64,000 nt of DNA from Mycobacterium sp. 852013-50091_SCH5140682. GTDB taxonomy: Bacteria > Actinomycetota > Actinomycetes > Mycobacteriales > Mycobacteriaceae. Of this stretch, positions 17,882-27,057 are shown one piece after another. The notes under the pieces were generated by a model that did not search any database, was not told the origin of the DNA, and saw only the letters and a list, made by a program, of their open reading frames with translations. The stretch lies in NCBI RefSeq assembly GCF_001665685.1, contig NZ_LZTB01000028.1, positions 1 through 64,000 on the forward strand, given 5' to 3'. A program made the position numbers and the translations under genes. The first letter of the stretch is position 1. The number at the start of each line of letters is the position of its first letter.

Positions 17882-19476
17882 GCGCCCAAAGTCTGATCCC
17901 GCTGCCGGTGCTGATCCCGGCGCTCGGCGCGGCCGCCACGCTGGTGGCCGGTCGTCGCCCGCGGTTGCAGCGGATCATCACGCAGGTGGCCCTGGCGACC
18001 GTGGTTGCGGTGTGCGCGTCGCTGCTCTACCTGGCCGACCGCGACGGCACACTCGTGCTGCATGTCGGCGGCTGGGCGCAGAGCGTGCCGGGAATGGGGC
18101 CGCTGGGCATCACGCTGGTGGTCGACCGGCTCTCGGCGCTGATGCTGGTGGTGTCGTCGATCGTGTTGCTGGCGGTGGTGGTGTACGCCATCGGGCAGGG
18201 TATCCGCGACGGCGACGAGCGCCAGCCGGTGTCCATCTTCATGCCCACGTATCTGGTGCTGTCGGCCGGTGTGTGCACGGCGTTTCTGGCCGGTGACCTG
18301 TTCAATCTGTTCGTCGGGTTCGAGGTGCTGCTGGCCGCGAGCTTCGTGCTGCTGACCATCGGCGCCAGCCCCGATCGGGTGCGGGCAGGCATCTCGTACG
18401 TGATGGTGTCGATGGTGTCGTCGCTGATCTTCTTGATCGGCATCGCGCTGGTCTATGCCGCCACCGGAACCCTCAACCTGGCCGAGTTGGCGCTGCGGCT
18501 CGACGGGATATCGACCGGCACGCGCGACGCGCTGTTCGCGGTCCTTTTGGTGGCGTTCGGCATCAAGGCCGCGGTGTTCCCGCTGTCGGCCTGGCTGCCC
18601 GACTCCTACCCCACCGCGCCCGCGCCCGTCACGGCGGTGTTCGCCGGGTTGCTGACGAAAGTCGGTGTGTACGCCATCATCCGGGCGCACTCGCTGCTGT
18701 TCCCCGGCGGCGGGCTCGATTCGGTGCTGCTGGTGGCGGGGCTGCTGACGATGGTGATCGGCATCCTCGGCGCCATCGCGCAGAGCGACATCAAGCGGCT
18801 GCTGTCCTTCACGCTGGTCAGCCACATCGGCTACATGGTGTTCGGAGTCGCGCTCGGCAATCAGCTGGGAATGTCGGGGGCGATCTATTACGTCGCGCAT
18901 CACATCGTCGTGCAGACGACGTTGTTCCTGGTGGTCGGCCTCATCGAGCGACAGGCCGGGGCGTCGACGCTGCAGCGGCTGGGCGGTTTGGCCGCGGCCA
19001 GCCCGGTGCTGGCCTTCGTGTTCGTCGTCCCCGCCCTCAATCTCGGTGGGATCCCGCCGTTCTCCGGTTTCATCGGCAAGATCGCCCTGCTGGAGGCCGG
19101 CGCCCAGAACGGGTCGACGCTGGCCTGGATCCTGGTGGGCGGCGCCGTCGTCACGAGCCTTTTGACGCTCTATGTCGTGGCCCGCGTGTGGACCAAGGCG
19201 TTCTGGCGGGCCCGAGCCGACGCACCCGAGGGCCACCTGGCCGCGGCCGCGCCCGCGGTGTTGCTCGACGACATCGAGGACATCCAGTTCGCCGACCGGG
19301 ACAGCGTGGGGCGCATGCCGATCGGGATGTTGGTGCCGACGGGTGCGCTGATCGCGGTGGGGCTGACGCTGACCGTGGCTGCCGGACCGATCTTCTCCTA
19401 CGCCGAGCGGTCGGCCGCCGAGGTGCTCGACCGGGGTCAGTACATTTCGGCAGTCCTCGGAGGTGCGTACCGATGA
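17878..19476 (+). CDS. mrpD: Mrp antiporter subunit D
   Basis: This 532-residue, about 14-helix proton-translocating subunit is related to NuoM/NuoN. Motifs are FNLFVGFEVLLAASFVLLTI (the conserved membrane Glu), AVFPLSAWLPDSYPTAPAPV and GILGAIAQSDIKRLLSFTLV with the conserved Lys pair. Start GTG at 17878 overlaps the mrpC stop. Together with MrpA it forms the ion path of the antiporter. Confidence 0.96.
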   Translation: MSAQSLIPLPVLIPALGAAATLVAGRRPRLQRIITQVALATVVAVCASLLYLADRDGTLVLHVGGWAQSVPGMGPLGITLVVDRLSALMLVVSSIVLLAVVVYAIGQGIRDGDERQPVSIFMPTYLVLSAGVCTAFLAGDLFNLFVGFEVLLAASFVLLTIGASPDRVRAGISYVMVSMVSSLIFLIGIALVYAATGTLNLAELALRLDGISTGTRDALFAVLLVAFGIKAAVFPLSAWLPDSYPTAPAPVTAVFAGLLTKVGVYAIIRAHSLLFPGGGLDSVLLVAGLLTMVIGILGAIAQSDIKRLLSFTLVSHIGYMVFGVALGNQLGMSGAIYYVAHHIVVQTTLFLVVGLIERQAGASTLQRLGGLAAASPVLAFVFVVPALNLGGIPPFSGFIGKIALLEAGAQNGSTLAWILVGGAVVTSLLTLYVVARVWTKAFWRARADAPEGHLAAAAPAVLLDDIEDIQFADRDSVGRMPIGMLVPTGALIAVGLTLTVAAGPIFSYAERSAAEVLDRGQYISAVLGGAYR

Positions 19477-19501
19477 GCGCTTGCGCGAAGAGGAGACGAT
19501 C

Positions 19502-20041
19502 ATGAGACGCCAATTACTGCGGCTCTGGATCCTGTGTTTCCTGATCCTGGTCTGGTGCCTGTTGTGGGGCCACTTCTCGATCGCCAACATGGCGAGCGGG
19601 CTGGTGGTGGCGCTGGTGATCACGCTGCTGCTGCCGTTGCCTGCCGTGCCGGTCGAAGGTCGGCTGCATCCCCTGTCGCTGCTGAAACTCAATGTGCTGG
19701 TGGGCTACTACCTTGTGCTGTCCTCGGTGCAGGTGGCGTGGTTGGCGATCCGACCCGGCCCGCCACCGCTGGTCGCGGTGCTGCGGGCGCATCTGGCGCT
19801 CAAGTCGGATCTGGTGCTGGCCCTGGCGGTCAACATCTTCAACCTGATCCCGGGCTCGATCGTGCTGGAGATCGACCAGTCGCGCCGGATGCTCTATCTG
19901 CACGTGATCGACGTGGGTTCAGAACGGTCGGTGCACCGGTTCTACCGTCAGGTCGAGCAGGTCGAGCGGATGCTGGTCGCGGCCTTCGAGCGGGATGAGG
20001 ACTGGCAGCCGGCAGCGGAGCAGGGGGCGGGCCGCACGTGA
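19502..20041 (+). CDS. mrpE: Mrp antiporter subunit E
   Basis: This 179-residue protein starts at ATG 19502 six bases after AGGAG. An in-frame ATG at 19463 inside mrpD is less likely. Two N-terminal helices precede the cytoplasmic MnhE domain (NIFNLIPGSIVLEIDQSRRM and HRFYRQVEQVERMLVAAFE). MrpE supports assembly and activity of the complex. The stop overlaps mrpF by 4 nt. Confidence 0.94.
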   Translation: MRRQLLRLWILCFLILVWCLLWGHFSIANMASGLVVALVITLLLPLPAVPVEGRLHPLSLLKLNVLVGYYLVLSSVQVAWLAIRPGPPPLVAVLRAHLALKSDLVLALAVNIFNLIPGSIVLEIDQSRRMLYLHVIDVGSERSVHRFYRQVEQVERMLVAAFERDEDWQPAAEQGAGRT

Positions 20042-20325
20042 TTACCGTCTGGATCATTGCCGCGGTGATGCTTTCGGCCGCCGCGGCCACCACCATGTTC
20101 CGGCTGTTGGCCGGGCCGACCACCCTGGACCGCCTCGTGGCTCTCGACACCCTGGTCGCGGTCACGATGTGTGCGATCGGTACGTGGGCGGCGTTCAGCC
20201 TGGACAGCACGGTGACCTACAGCCTGACCGCGTTGGCGCTGATCAGCTTTGTCGGTTCGGTCAGCGTGGCGCGTTTCCGCGTGCCCGACACGGACAAAGC
20301 CCGCAACAAGCGGGAGGTGTTGTGA
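20038..20325 (+). CDS. mrpF: Mrp antiporter subunit F
   Basis: This 95-residue, three-helix subunit contains FRLLAGPTTLDRLVALDTLV, the MrpF/MnhF signature with the conserved membrane Asp. GTG start overlapping mrpE, stop overlapping mrpG. Confidence 0.94.
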   Translation: MITVWIIAAVMLSAAAATTMFRLLAGPTTLDRLVALDTLVAVTMCAIGTWAAFSLDSTVTYSLTALALISFVGSVSVARFRVPDTDKARNKREVL

Positions 20326-20654
20326 ACTTCCTCGACATCGTCACCGCGGTCCTGATTCTGGGTGGCTCGACGTTGGCGCTGACCGCTGCGATCGGCGTGG
20401 TCCGGTTCCCGGACACGCTCTCGCGCATGCACGCCGCGAGCAAGCCGCAGGTGCTGGGACTGCTTCTGGTGCTGGCAGGCGCCGCGATCCGGCTGCGGGG
20501 CAATGCCGACGTCGGCATGGTGATCCTGACCGGTCTGTTCACCTTGATCACGGCGCCGGTGGTGGCCAACCGGGTCGGGCAACTCGCCTACCGCGAGCAG
20601 AACATCCGCGACGACCTGCTCACCCGTGACGACTTGCGCGACATCGACAGCTGA
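20322..20654 (+). CDS. mrpG: Mrp antiporter subunit G
   Basis: This 110-residue subunit begins at GTG 20322 behind GGGAGG and overlaps mrpF by 4 nt. The MnhG signature IGVVRFPDTLSRMHAASKPQ (residues 24-43) is plain; three membrane helices and a polar tail follow. It is the last gene of the Mrp operon; the methyltransferase gene 38 bp on has its own GTG start. Confidence 0.95.
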   Translation: MNFLDIVTAVLILGGSTLALTAAIGVVRFPDTLSRMHAASKPQVLGLLLVLAGAAIRLRGNADVGMVILTGLFTLITAPVVANRVGQLAYREQNIRDDLLTRDDLRDIDS

Positions 20655-20692
20655 ACGCACCTGACGAGCGAAGTTCGGGAACACTGGACACA

Positions 20693-21607
20693 GTGAGCAG
20701 AACTGACGACGACACCTGGGACATCAACGAGAGCGTGGGTGCGACGGCGCTGGGCGTGGCCATGGCGCGGGCCCACGAGACCGCGTCGGAGTCTCCGCTG
20801 TTTCTCGATCCGTACGCGCAGATGTTTCTCGATGCCGCCGCCGAGCGCGGTTGGGTGCCGCCGCAGGGCGCGATGGCCGAGCGGATCCGGACCATCGGCG
20901 ACTACGCCGCGGCGCGGACCAAGTGGTTCGACGAGTTCTTCATCGCCGCGGGGGCCAGCGGCATACAGCAGGCCGTGATCCTGGCGGCCGGCCTCGATGC
21001 CCGGGCCTGGCGACTGCCGTGGGTGGGCGACAGCGTGGTCTACGAGATCGACCAACCGAAGGTGCTGCAGTTCAAAGCCGAGGTCTTGGAGTCACACCAT
21101 GCCCGGCCCGCCGCGGCGCTGGTGGCCGTCCCGGTCGACCTCCGTCAGGACTGGCCGACCGCGCTGCGTCAGGCGGGGTTCGACCCGGCGCAACCCACCG
21201 CGTGGTCGGTCGAGGGTCTGCTGCCCTATCTGCCCGCCACCGCGCAGGATCTGCTGTTCGAGCGCATCACCGAGTTGTCGGCGCGCGACAGCCGTATCGC
21301 CGTCGAGGGTTTCAGCGCCGACTTCTTCACCGAGGACTACCTCGCCCGCCGCCAGGCGCGGCTGCAGCAGCTCCGTGAGCAGGCCGGCCAAACGGGGCAC
21401 GACCTGCCCGACCCGGCCCAGCTCTGGTACCTCGAAGAGCGGGCCGATGTGGCCACGTGGCTGCACGACCACTGCTGGCAAGTCTCGTCGGTCGCGGCCG
21501 ACGAACTGATGGCCCGCTATCACCGGGCACCACTCGACGACGCCGACGACGGGAAAGTGCCGTCGGTGTTCGTCGAGGGCGTCTTGGACGAGCGTCCCGA
21601 GGGGTGA
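20693..21607 (+). CDS. SAM-dependent methyltransferase (TIGR00027/LCMT-like family)
   Basis: This 304-residue member of the class I methyltransferase family is highly expanded in mycobacteria. It shows the typical opening DDTWDINESVGATALGVA and the SAM-binding AVILAAGLDARAWRLPW (about residues 99-115), then AWSVEGLLPYLPA. Substrates of these paralogues are mostly unknown. It lies 38 bp downstream of mrpG in the same direction, so read-through is possible, but no functional link to Mrp is known. Confidence 0.9.
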   Translation: MSRTDDDTWDINESVGATALGVAMARAHETASESPLFLDPYAQMFLDAAAERGWVPPQGAMAERIRTIGDYAAARTKWFDEFFIAAGASGIQQAVILAAGLDARAWRLPWVGDSVVYEIDQPKVLQFKAEVLESHHARPAAALVAVPVDLRQDWPTALRQAGFDPAQPTAWSVEGLLPYLPATAQDLLFERITELSARDSRIAVEGFSADFFTEDYLARRQARLQQLREQAGQTGHDLPDPAQLWYLEERADVATWLHDHCWQVSSVAADELMARYHRAPLDDADDGKVPSVFVEGVLDERPEG

Positions 21608-21616
21608 GGGCCCCAG

Positions 21617-21850
21617 TTACTTCGGCGTGGCCTTGACCGTCGGCGCGGCGAACGAGGTTTCCGGCGCCGTGGGAGGCGTCGTCATGGTGACGGTGGCGCC
21701 CAGCTTCATGGCGACCTGATCGGTGGTTCCGCCCACGGTGGCCGGGGTGCCGTCGATCGCGGTGATCACACCCATCACGGCCATGGCGCCCAGACCGGCG
21801 ACCGCCGCCAACTTCTTTACGCGGTGGCGCGGCTTGTCTGGCTGGTACAT
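21617..21850 (-). CDS. Small exported or membrane-anchored protein
   Basis: The 77-residue protein has a basic start (MYQPDKPRHRVKK), one hydrophobic segment at residues 14-31 (LAAVAGLGAMAVMGVITA), and a Thr/Pro/Ala-rich tail, so it is either secreted or held by an N-terminal anchor. No cysteine lipobox. The gene is divergent from the sensor kinase, and the 240-bp gap between them contains repeats that resemble a response-regulator site, so it may be a target of that pair. No family was recognised. Confidence 0.65.
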   Translation of the reverse strand: MYQPDKPRHRVKKLAAVAGLGAMAVMGVITAIDGTPATVGGTTDQVAMKLGATVTMTTPPTAPETSFAAPTVKATPK

Positions 21851-21919
21851 CTGTTCTCCTCTGGCAAACGAGCGATTCGGGCTTCCCGACCGGAGCCCAA
21901 ATGGTGACAGGGCTTCGAT

Positions 21920-21972
21920 GAGAGAACGCTGATAAAACCCACCGTGAACTTTGCTCTCAGCGTTCTTTCAGC
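21920..21972. promoter_or_regulatory. Repeats in the divergent promoter region, likely OmpR-type box
   Basis: TCAGCGTTCTTTCAGC at 21957-21972 contains two TCAGC units 11 bp apart, the one-turn direct repeat bound by OmpR/PhoB-type regulators. An almost exact inverted copy (GAGAGAACGCTGA, 12 of 13) lies at 21920-21932. The site sits between the small exported protein gene and the kinase gene. The regulator that binds is inferred to be the OmpR-type protein encoded at 23455-24144. Confidence 0.4.
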
Positions 21973-22090
21973 CGTCATGAAGATTGCGGACATGTAGCGC
22001 TGCGTTCGCCCTTCTCGCCGGATTTCCCGGGCAGGCGGCCGTCTCGACCCCGGCGCACACTCTGGTGGCAACTGGGCCCAAACTGTCTGG

Positions 22091-23494
22091 ATGACGTCAC
22101 GCGCCGCTACGCGCGGTCTGCGGCTGCGGCCCCGCGGCTGGGGCATCGCGACCCGGTCGGCCATCGTCGCGGCCACCGTCGTGCTGGTGGTGCACGTCGT
22201 CGCCGGAGCCGCGTTGGTCGCGCTGCTGGGCCACTTCCTGATCTCCGAGGTCGACGACGCCGCAGCGGCCCGCCTGCACGACATCGTCAGCGGGCTGCGC
22301 TCCGAGCCGCCCAACGAGTTCGACAGCGCCCTGTTGGACACCGACCAGCGGATCATCGCGATCCAGGTGATCTCGGACAACGACACCGTCGTCTACCGTT
22401 CGACCGACGCCCCCTCGACCCCGCTGGTCCCGATCGGCGGCATCGGCAAGACGCCGACTCAGATGTCGGACAACGCAACTCCGGACAACGACCTGCGCAT
22501 CGTCGGGGAACGCGTACACACCTCCAGCGGCCACTACACGGTGCTGGTGGCAGGCAGCAGCGAGGTCGCCGAGAATACCGTCCAGACGGTCGCCTTCTTG
22601 CTTTGCGGCGCAGCACCTTTGGTGATCACCGTGGTCGCGATGGCCACGTATCTGTTGGTCAAGCGGTCGCTGAGGTCGGTCGACGCCATCCGCGCCCGAG
22701 TCTCCGACATCAGCACCTCGGATCTCTCCGAGCGCGTCCCGATGCCGGAGAGCCACGACGAGATCGCCGCCCTGGCCGACACCATGAACGCCATGCTGGC
22801 CCGCCTCGAGATGGGCCACAACGCGCAACGGCAGTTCGTCGGAGACGCCTCGCACGAACTGCGTAGCCCACTGACCACGATCATCTCGGCGCTCGATGTC
22901 GCGCAGTCGCACCCTGAGCTGCTCGATCAGGACATGATCGAGCAGACCCTCATCCCCGAGGCCCAGCGCATGCAGCTGCTCATCGACGATCTTCTGCTCT
23001 TGGCCCGCGCCGACGAGCGAGGTCTGAAGCTACGCAGGGAGGACGTCGACCTGGAGGCCATCGCCATCGCCGAGGCTGACCGGCTGTGTCGCGAAACCAC
23101 CCTCTCGATCCACCGCGACATCACGCCGGCACACCTGCGCGGTGATTCCCGCGCACTGCTGCGGTTGTTGCGCAACCTCACCGACAACGCAGCCCGCCAT
23201 GCTGATTCACGCATCGACATCACCCTCAGTGAGCACGACGGCAGCATCCTGCTCGCGGTCGCCGACGACGGGCCGGGGATTCCGGCCAAGGACCGGCTCC
23301 GGGTGTTCGACCGGTTCGTCCGGCTGGACTCCGACCGGTCCCGCAGCGGCGGCGGCACCGGCCTCGGACTGTCGATCGTCGCCGAAATCGTTGCGGCACA
23401 TGACGGCAGCATCAACATGGCCGACCGACCCGGCGGCGGCACCGCCGTTTGCGTTCAGTTTCCGTCGGGTACTTCGCCGGACTCCAGCCGATAA
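22091..23494 (+). CDS. OmpR-pair sensor histidine kinase
   Basis: This 467-residue kinase has a first membrane helix at about 23-48, an extracytoplasmic loop of about 110 residues, a second helix at about 168-192, and a HAMP domain (DIRARVSDIST region). HisKA has GDASHELRSPLTTII with phospho-His255. HATPase has NLTDNAARHA and VADDGPGIPAKDR. The expected partner is the OmpR-type regulator encoded on the opposite strand, with which it overlaps tail to tail by 40 bp, an unusual arrangement for a cognate pair. Start is ATG 22091. Confidence 0.92.
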   Translation: MTSRAATRGLRLRPRGWGIATRSAIVAATVVLVVHVVAGAALVALLGHFLISEVDDAAAARLHDIVSGLRSEPPNEFDSALLDTDQRIIAIQVISDNDTVVYRSTDAPSTPLVPIGGIGKTPTQMSDNATPDNDLRIVGERVHTSSGHYTVLVAGSSEVAENTVQTVAFLLCGAAPLVITVVAMATYLLVKRSLRSVDAIRARVSDISTSDLSERVPMPESHDEIAALADTMNAMLARLEMGHNAQRQFVGDASHELRSPLTTIISALDVAQSHPELLDQDMIEQTLIPEAQRMQLLIDDLLLLARADERGLKLRREDVDLEAIAIAEADRLCRETTLSIHRDITPAHLRGDSRALLRLLRNLTDNAARHADSRIDITLSEHDGSILLAVADDGPGIPAKDRLRVFDRFVRLDSDRSRSGGGTGLGLSIVAEIVAAHDGSINMADRPGGGTAVCVQFPSGTSPDSSR

Positions 23495-24144
23495 CCCACA
23501 CCGCGCACGGTGCCGATCGTGTTGGTGCCGAAGGGCGCATCGATCTTCCGGCGGACGTACCGCACATACACCTCGACGACGTTGTGCGGCCCGGAATAGT
23601 GGGCGTCCCATACGTTGCGGAGGATCTCGGACTTGGTGACGACGGTGTCCTTGTTGCGCATCAAGTACTCGAGCAGGCCGAATTCCCTGCGCGTCAACTC
23701 AATTGGGACGCCATCGCGGGATACGGTCTTGCGGGCGGGGTCCAGCGACAGCGTCCCCGCCGTCATCACGACCGGGCGCTCCGGGGCGCAGCGGCGCTGC
23801 AGGGCACGCATCCGCGCGGCCAGCACGTTGAACTTGAACGGTTTGGTGAGATAGTCGTCGGCGCCGAGGTCCAAGGCGTCGGTCTCGTCGAATTCCCCGT
23901 CCTTGGCGGTCAGCATCAACACCGGTGTCCACACCTGCTCGGCCCTGATGCGGCGCAGCACCTCGTACCCACTCATCCCGGGCAACATGATGTCGAGCAC
24001 GATGACGTCGAAATCGTCTTCGACCGCGTGATGCACAGCGTCGACACCATTGTCGGCCGCAACCACCACCCAGCCTTCTGCCCGCAGCCCCAAGCTCAAT
24101 GTCTTGGTGAGCCGCGGCTCGTCGTCGACGATCAAAACCCGCAT
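23455..24144 (-). CDS. OmpR/PhoB family response regulator
   Basis: This 229-residue protein has a receiver domain (MRVLIVDDEPRL, phospho-Asp51 in VIVLDIMLPGMSG, Lys in YLTKPF) and a C-terminal winged helix (LTRREFGLLEYLMRNKD, VYVRYVRRKIDAPFG, TVRGVGYRLE). It converges with and overlaps the kinase gene by 40 bp, so the two are not cotranscribed. Candidate binding site: direct TCAGC repeats at 21957-21972. Confidence 0.94.
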   Translation of the reverse strand: MRVLIVDDEPRLTKTLSLGLRAEGWVVVAADNGVDAVHHAVEDDFDVIVLDIMLPGMSGYEVLRRIRAEQVWTPVLMLTAKDGEFDETDALDLGADDYLTKPFKFNVLAARMRALQRRCAPERPVVMTAGTLSLDPARKTVSRDGVPIELTRREFGLLEYLMRNKDTVVTKSEILRNVWDAHYSGPHNVVEVYVRYVRRKIDAPFGTNTIGTVRGVGYRLESGEVPDGN

Positions 24145-24160
24145 CTCGGCGTCAATCCTG

Positions 24161-24784
24161 CTACTCGGACAGTTGAAACTCCACCATGGCCGTCACCGTG
24201 TCGACGGCTTCACTCAGCGCGTCCAGCCGGGCCGCGGCGCTCGGTGCGCACAGCACCGAATACCGGTCGGCCTGCCCCATCGGCACCCGGGCGGCCAGCG
24301 CGTAGAGCGGATCGATCGGGTCGGCCGCGGCGGCGGTGACGATGTCGCGGCTGTGGAACGCGACGCCCCGCGCCTCGCCGATCAAATCGAACAGTGCCAC
24401 CATACGGTCCTGCACATCGGCCAGCAACGACGCGTCGGCAGTGCCCGGTTCATCGTCCCAGACTTCGATCTCAGCCCGCGGGTACGGATCGTCGTCCAGC
24501 CAGCGCAACACCCGAATACGTTCGGCCATAACACATCTGAGCCGGTAGCGGTCCACGCCGAAGTTCTGGCAATCGACGATCCGGGCAAGCGCACCGACGT
24601 CGCATCGCTGGTCGCCCCCGCCGACCTCGCGCCCGGCCGAGATCAGTACGACGCCGAAGGCCGGCTCGGTCATGGCCATGCAATCGCTCACCAGCGCGAC
24701 GTAGCGGGGTTCGAAGATGCGCAGCGGCAATTCTTCACCCGGCAGCATCGCCATCTCGAGGGGAAACATCGGTGTCGCGGTCAC
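24161..24784 (-). CDS. LON N-terminal domain protein (Rv0434-like)
   Basis: The 207-residue protein consists only of the Lon substrate-binding N-terminal domain: MFPLEMAMLPGEELPLRIFE and EPRYVALVSDC are the hallmark. No ATPase or protease domain follows, so it is not Lon protease; stand-alone versions are widespread in actinobacteria with undefined, possibly chaperone-like roles. It lies downstream of the lipoprotein gene with a 3-bp gap. The position next to the YbdK-type ligase matches Rv0433-Rv0434 of M. tuberculosis. Confidence 0.9.
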   Translation of the reverse strand: MTATPMFPLEMAMLPGEELPLRIFEPRYVALVSDCMAMTEPAFGVVLISAGREVGGGDQRCDVGALARIVDCQNFGVDRYRLRCVMAERIRVLRWLDDDPYPRAEIEVWDDEPGTADASLLADVQDRMVALFDLIGEARGVAFHSRDIVTAAAADPIDPLYALAARVPMGQADRYSVLCAPSAAARLDALSEAVDTVTAMVEFQLSE

Positions 24785-24787
24785 GGG

Positions 24788-25204
24788 TCAGCCGGGAACT
24801 TTCTTGTTGATCGCCTGCACCACCGTGGCGCCGGGATCGGCGAGCACGCACATCGCCCCGATGAAACTCACCCACAGGAACGGATTCTTCTTCAGCCCCG
24901 GGTAGCCGTTGTCGCCGAGCAGTTGGACCATGCCCATCTTGGTCGGGTCGTCGAATGCCGAGTACTCGTCGCACGTGGTGGACATGCCGTTCGGAGGCGG
25001 CGTGCTGGCAGCGCTGGTGCCTGGGGTCACCTCGGGCGGCAACGGGTTGGAGGTCGGCGTCGGGCGCGGCCGTGACGTCGTGGTCGTGGTCGTCGTGATC
25101 CCGGTCTGATCCGGGTCGGCCATCGGCGCGCCTGCGGTGACCTCGGTGCAGCCGGCGAGACAGATGGCCGCAGTGGCGATCACAGCCGTCATCGAACGCC
25201 GCAT
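24788..25204 (-). CDS. Lipoprotein of unknown function
   Basis: The 138-residue protein starts at ATG 25204 after AGGGTGA. It has a signal peptide with lipobox LAGC (Cys19), then a Thr/Pro-rich linker (about 30-75) and a small domain with two further Cys residues (CDEYSAF, GAMCVLADPG) that could form a disulfide outside the cell. Flanked at 3 and 9 bp by the LON-domain and ligase genes on the same strand, so likely cotranscribed. No known family recognised. Confidence 0.8.
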   Translation of the reverse strand: MRRSMTAVIATAAICLAGCTEVTAGAPMADPDQTGITTTTTTTSRPRPTPTSNPLPPEVTPGTSAASTPPPNGMSTTCDEYSAFDDPTKMGMVQLLGDNGYPGLKKNPFLWVSFIGAMCVLADPGATVVQAINKKVPG

Positions 25205-25213
25205 CAACTCACC

Positions 25214-26344
25214 CTATAGCTCAAGCTCACCGATCAGGGCGTCCACGACCTCACGCAGGTCGCCGTCGTTCTCCTCGGCGACCCGGCGCTGTCGTTGATA
25301 CGACGCCCCCGAGTGGTAGATGTCGGCGACCGAGGCCAATTCCTCGCTGCACTTCAGAGATTTGGCCACGGGCTCCAGCCGGTTGAGCAGCTCGTCGAGA
25401 TCATCGGTGACCAGCCGCTCATTGCTGTCGGCGTCGAGGATGATCACCGCGTCGAGGCCGTAGCGCGCTGCACGCCACTTGTTTTCCTGCACATGCCATG
25501 GCGGCATGGTCGGCAACAACTCGCCGGCGTCGAGTCGACGGTCCAGGTCGACGATCAGGCAATGCGTCAGCGCCACCAGGGCGCTGAGCTCGCGGATGTT
25601 GGAGACACCGTCGAAGATGCGGACCTCCACGGTGCCCAGCCCAGGCGACGGCCTGATGTCCCAACGGATTTCGTTGAGGTGGTCGATGATGCCGGTCTTC
25701 TTCTGGTCGTGCACGAAGCCCTCGAACTCGGGCCACGACTGGAATTGGAACGGCAGGCCTGCGGTCGGCAACTGCTGGAACATCATCGCCCGGTTGCTGG
25801 CGTATCCGGTGTCCTCCCCTTCCCAGAACGGGGAGGACGCCGACAGCGCCAGCAGGTGCGGATACTGGTTGAGCAGTGACGAGATGATCGGCATCACCTT
25901 GTGCGCCGACGAGATACCGACGTGCACATGCACGCCCCAGATCAGCATCTGGCGTCCCCACCACTGGGTCCGCTTGATCAGCTCGGCGTAGCGCGGTGCG
26001 TCGGTGAGCTGCTGTGTCGACCACTTCGCGAACGGATGCGTCCCCGCGCAGAACAACTCCATGCCGCGCGACTCGACGATCCGTCGTACGGATCCAAGGG
26101 TGCCGCGCAAATCGTCCATCGCCTCCGCGGTGTTCTCACACACCCCGGTGACGATCTCGACGGTGTTGCGCAGCAACTCCTTGTGAACGTGCGGGTTGTC
26201 GCCGAGGTCGGCGATCACCGCGGCGGCCTCGTTGCTCAGTTCCCGGCTGCCGGCGTCGACGAGAGCGAACTCCCATTCCACCCCGAGCGTGGGACGGGGT
26301 GAGCCGGCAAAATCGATGCGGCTGCTAGCCGGTACCGATGACAC
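25214..26344 (-). CDS. Carboxylate-amine ligase, YbdK family (Rv0433-like)
   Basis: From the GTG at 26344 the protein has 376 residues, the length of M. tuberculosis Rv0433 as recalled. It is an ATP-dependent GCS2-type ligase: [16 protein letters not shown] carries the metal/substrate Glu pair, and [20 protein letters not shown] is the GCS2 signature. Annotated as putative glutamate-cysteine ligase 2, but mycobacteria use mycothiol, so the true substrate is probably different. The frame is open to 26410, inside sodC; the shorter start overlaps the sodC stop by 20 bp, which suggests coupled translation. Confidence 0.92.
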   Translation of the reverse strand: MSSVPASSRIDFAGSPRPTLGVEWEFALVDAGSRELSNEAAAVIADLGDNPHVHKELLRNTVEIVTGVCENTAEAMDDLRGTLGSVRRIVESRGMELFCAGTHPFAKWSTQQLTDAPRYAELIKRTQWWGRQMLIWGVHVHVGISSAHKVMPIISSLLNQYPHLLALSASSPFWEGEDTGYASNRAMMFQQLPTAGLPFQFQSWPEFEGFVHDQKKTGIIDHLNEIRWDIRPSPGLGTVEVRIFDGVSNIRELSALVALTHCLIVDLDRRLDAGELLPTMPPWHVQENKWRAARYGLDAVIILDADSNERLVTDDLDELLNRLEPVAKSLKCSEELASVADIYHSGASYQRQRRVAEENDGDLREVVDALIGELEL

Positions 26345-27047
26345 CGCAGGCCACGCGCTTGCCGGCGTCGCCGGTGGCCATAGTGGCCTCATCGGGGCCG
26401 GGTGCACCACCGGTGATCTGCTGGTAGCGCTCCGGCGGGATGTTGGCGAAGTTGTCGGACTTCTCGTGGATGATGATGGCCGTCTTGCCGCCGCCTTGCA
26501 GGTCGGCAGCGGTGAAGGCGTCGGTGGTGGTCACGAGCTTGCCCGAACCGTCGGCACGCACCTGCAGCGAGCTCAGGTCGCCGCTGGCGGGGTGCGCGGT
26601 GTGCCCGGCCACCTGGAAATGCCCACCTGCGGAGTTGAAGTCGCCAGGGGCGCCACCGGTCGGGGCGACCGAGTTGGCCTCACACTTGCCCACGGAGTGG
26701 ATGTGCAGGCCGTGGAATCCGGGGGCCAGCTTCCCGGGTGCGGTGGTCTCGACGGTGACAGTGGCGAAGCCGTCGGCGAACTGGAATTCGGCGGTGGCCA
26801 CGGAGGTGCCGTCGGCGGTCTTCAGGTCGGCGGTCAGGGTCTCGCCGGCAGCCTGGGCGCCGGTGGTCGCGGGGGCGGCTCCGTGGCCGCCGTGCTCACC
26901 GGGCGCCGCCGACGGGGACGGCGATCCGGTCCAGACCGACGGAGTGGTACCGGGAGTGTCGGACGGCACCTGACCAGGCGGGCTGCAGGCGCTCAGCGCG
27001 ACAACGGGGGCGGCGAACAAGACAGCGACACTGACGGGCTTCAGCAT
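26325..27047 (-). CDS. sodC: Cu/Zn superoxide dismutase lipoprotein
   Basis: The 240-residue protein has lipobox LSAC (Cys21) and a Pro/Gly-rich linker, and should be anchored on the outer face of the membrane to remove superoxide. Copper ligands are in [12 protein letters not shown] and GGHFQ, with the last His in [10 protein letters not shown]. As in the M. tuberculosis enzyme, the zinc loop is short ([11 protein letters not shown]), and that enzyme is reported to lack zinc. It lies in a same-strand run with the virR-like and YbdK genes (Rv0431-Rv0433 order). Confidence 0.95.
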   Translation of the reverse strand: MLKPVSVAVLFAAPVVALSACSPPGQVPSDTPGTTPSVWTGSPSPSAAPGEHGGHGAAPATTGAQAAGETLTADLKTADGTSVATAEFQFADGFATVTVETTAPGKLAPGFHGLHIHSVGKCEANSVAPTGGAPGDFNSAGGHFQVAGHTAHPASGDLSSLQVRADGSGKLVTTTDAFTAADLQGGGKTAIIIHEKSDNFANIPPERYQQITGGAPGPDEATMATGDAGKRVACGVIGTG

Positions 27048-27057
27048 GGGCCAAAGC

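Noticed and set aside
17710..19692. 660-codon antisense open frame across mrpC-mrpD
   Set aside because: High-GC third-position shadow of mrpD; polar repetitive translation, no motif, and the plus strand holds an unmistakable Mrp subunit.
25214..26344. True glutathione pathway gene (gshA)
   Set aside because: It is of the YbdK/GCS2 type; mycobacteria make mycothiol and no glutathione synthetase gene is nearby, so no gsh symbol was given.
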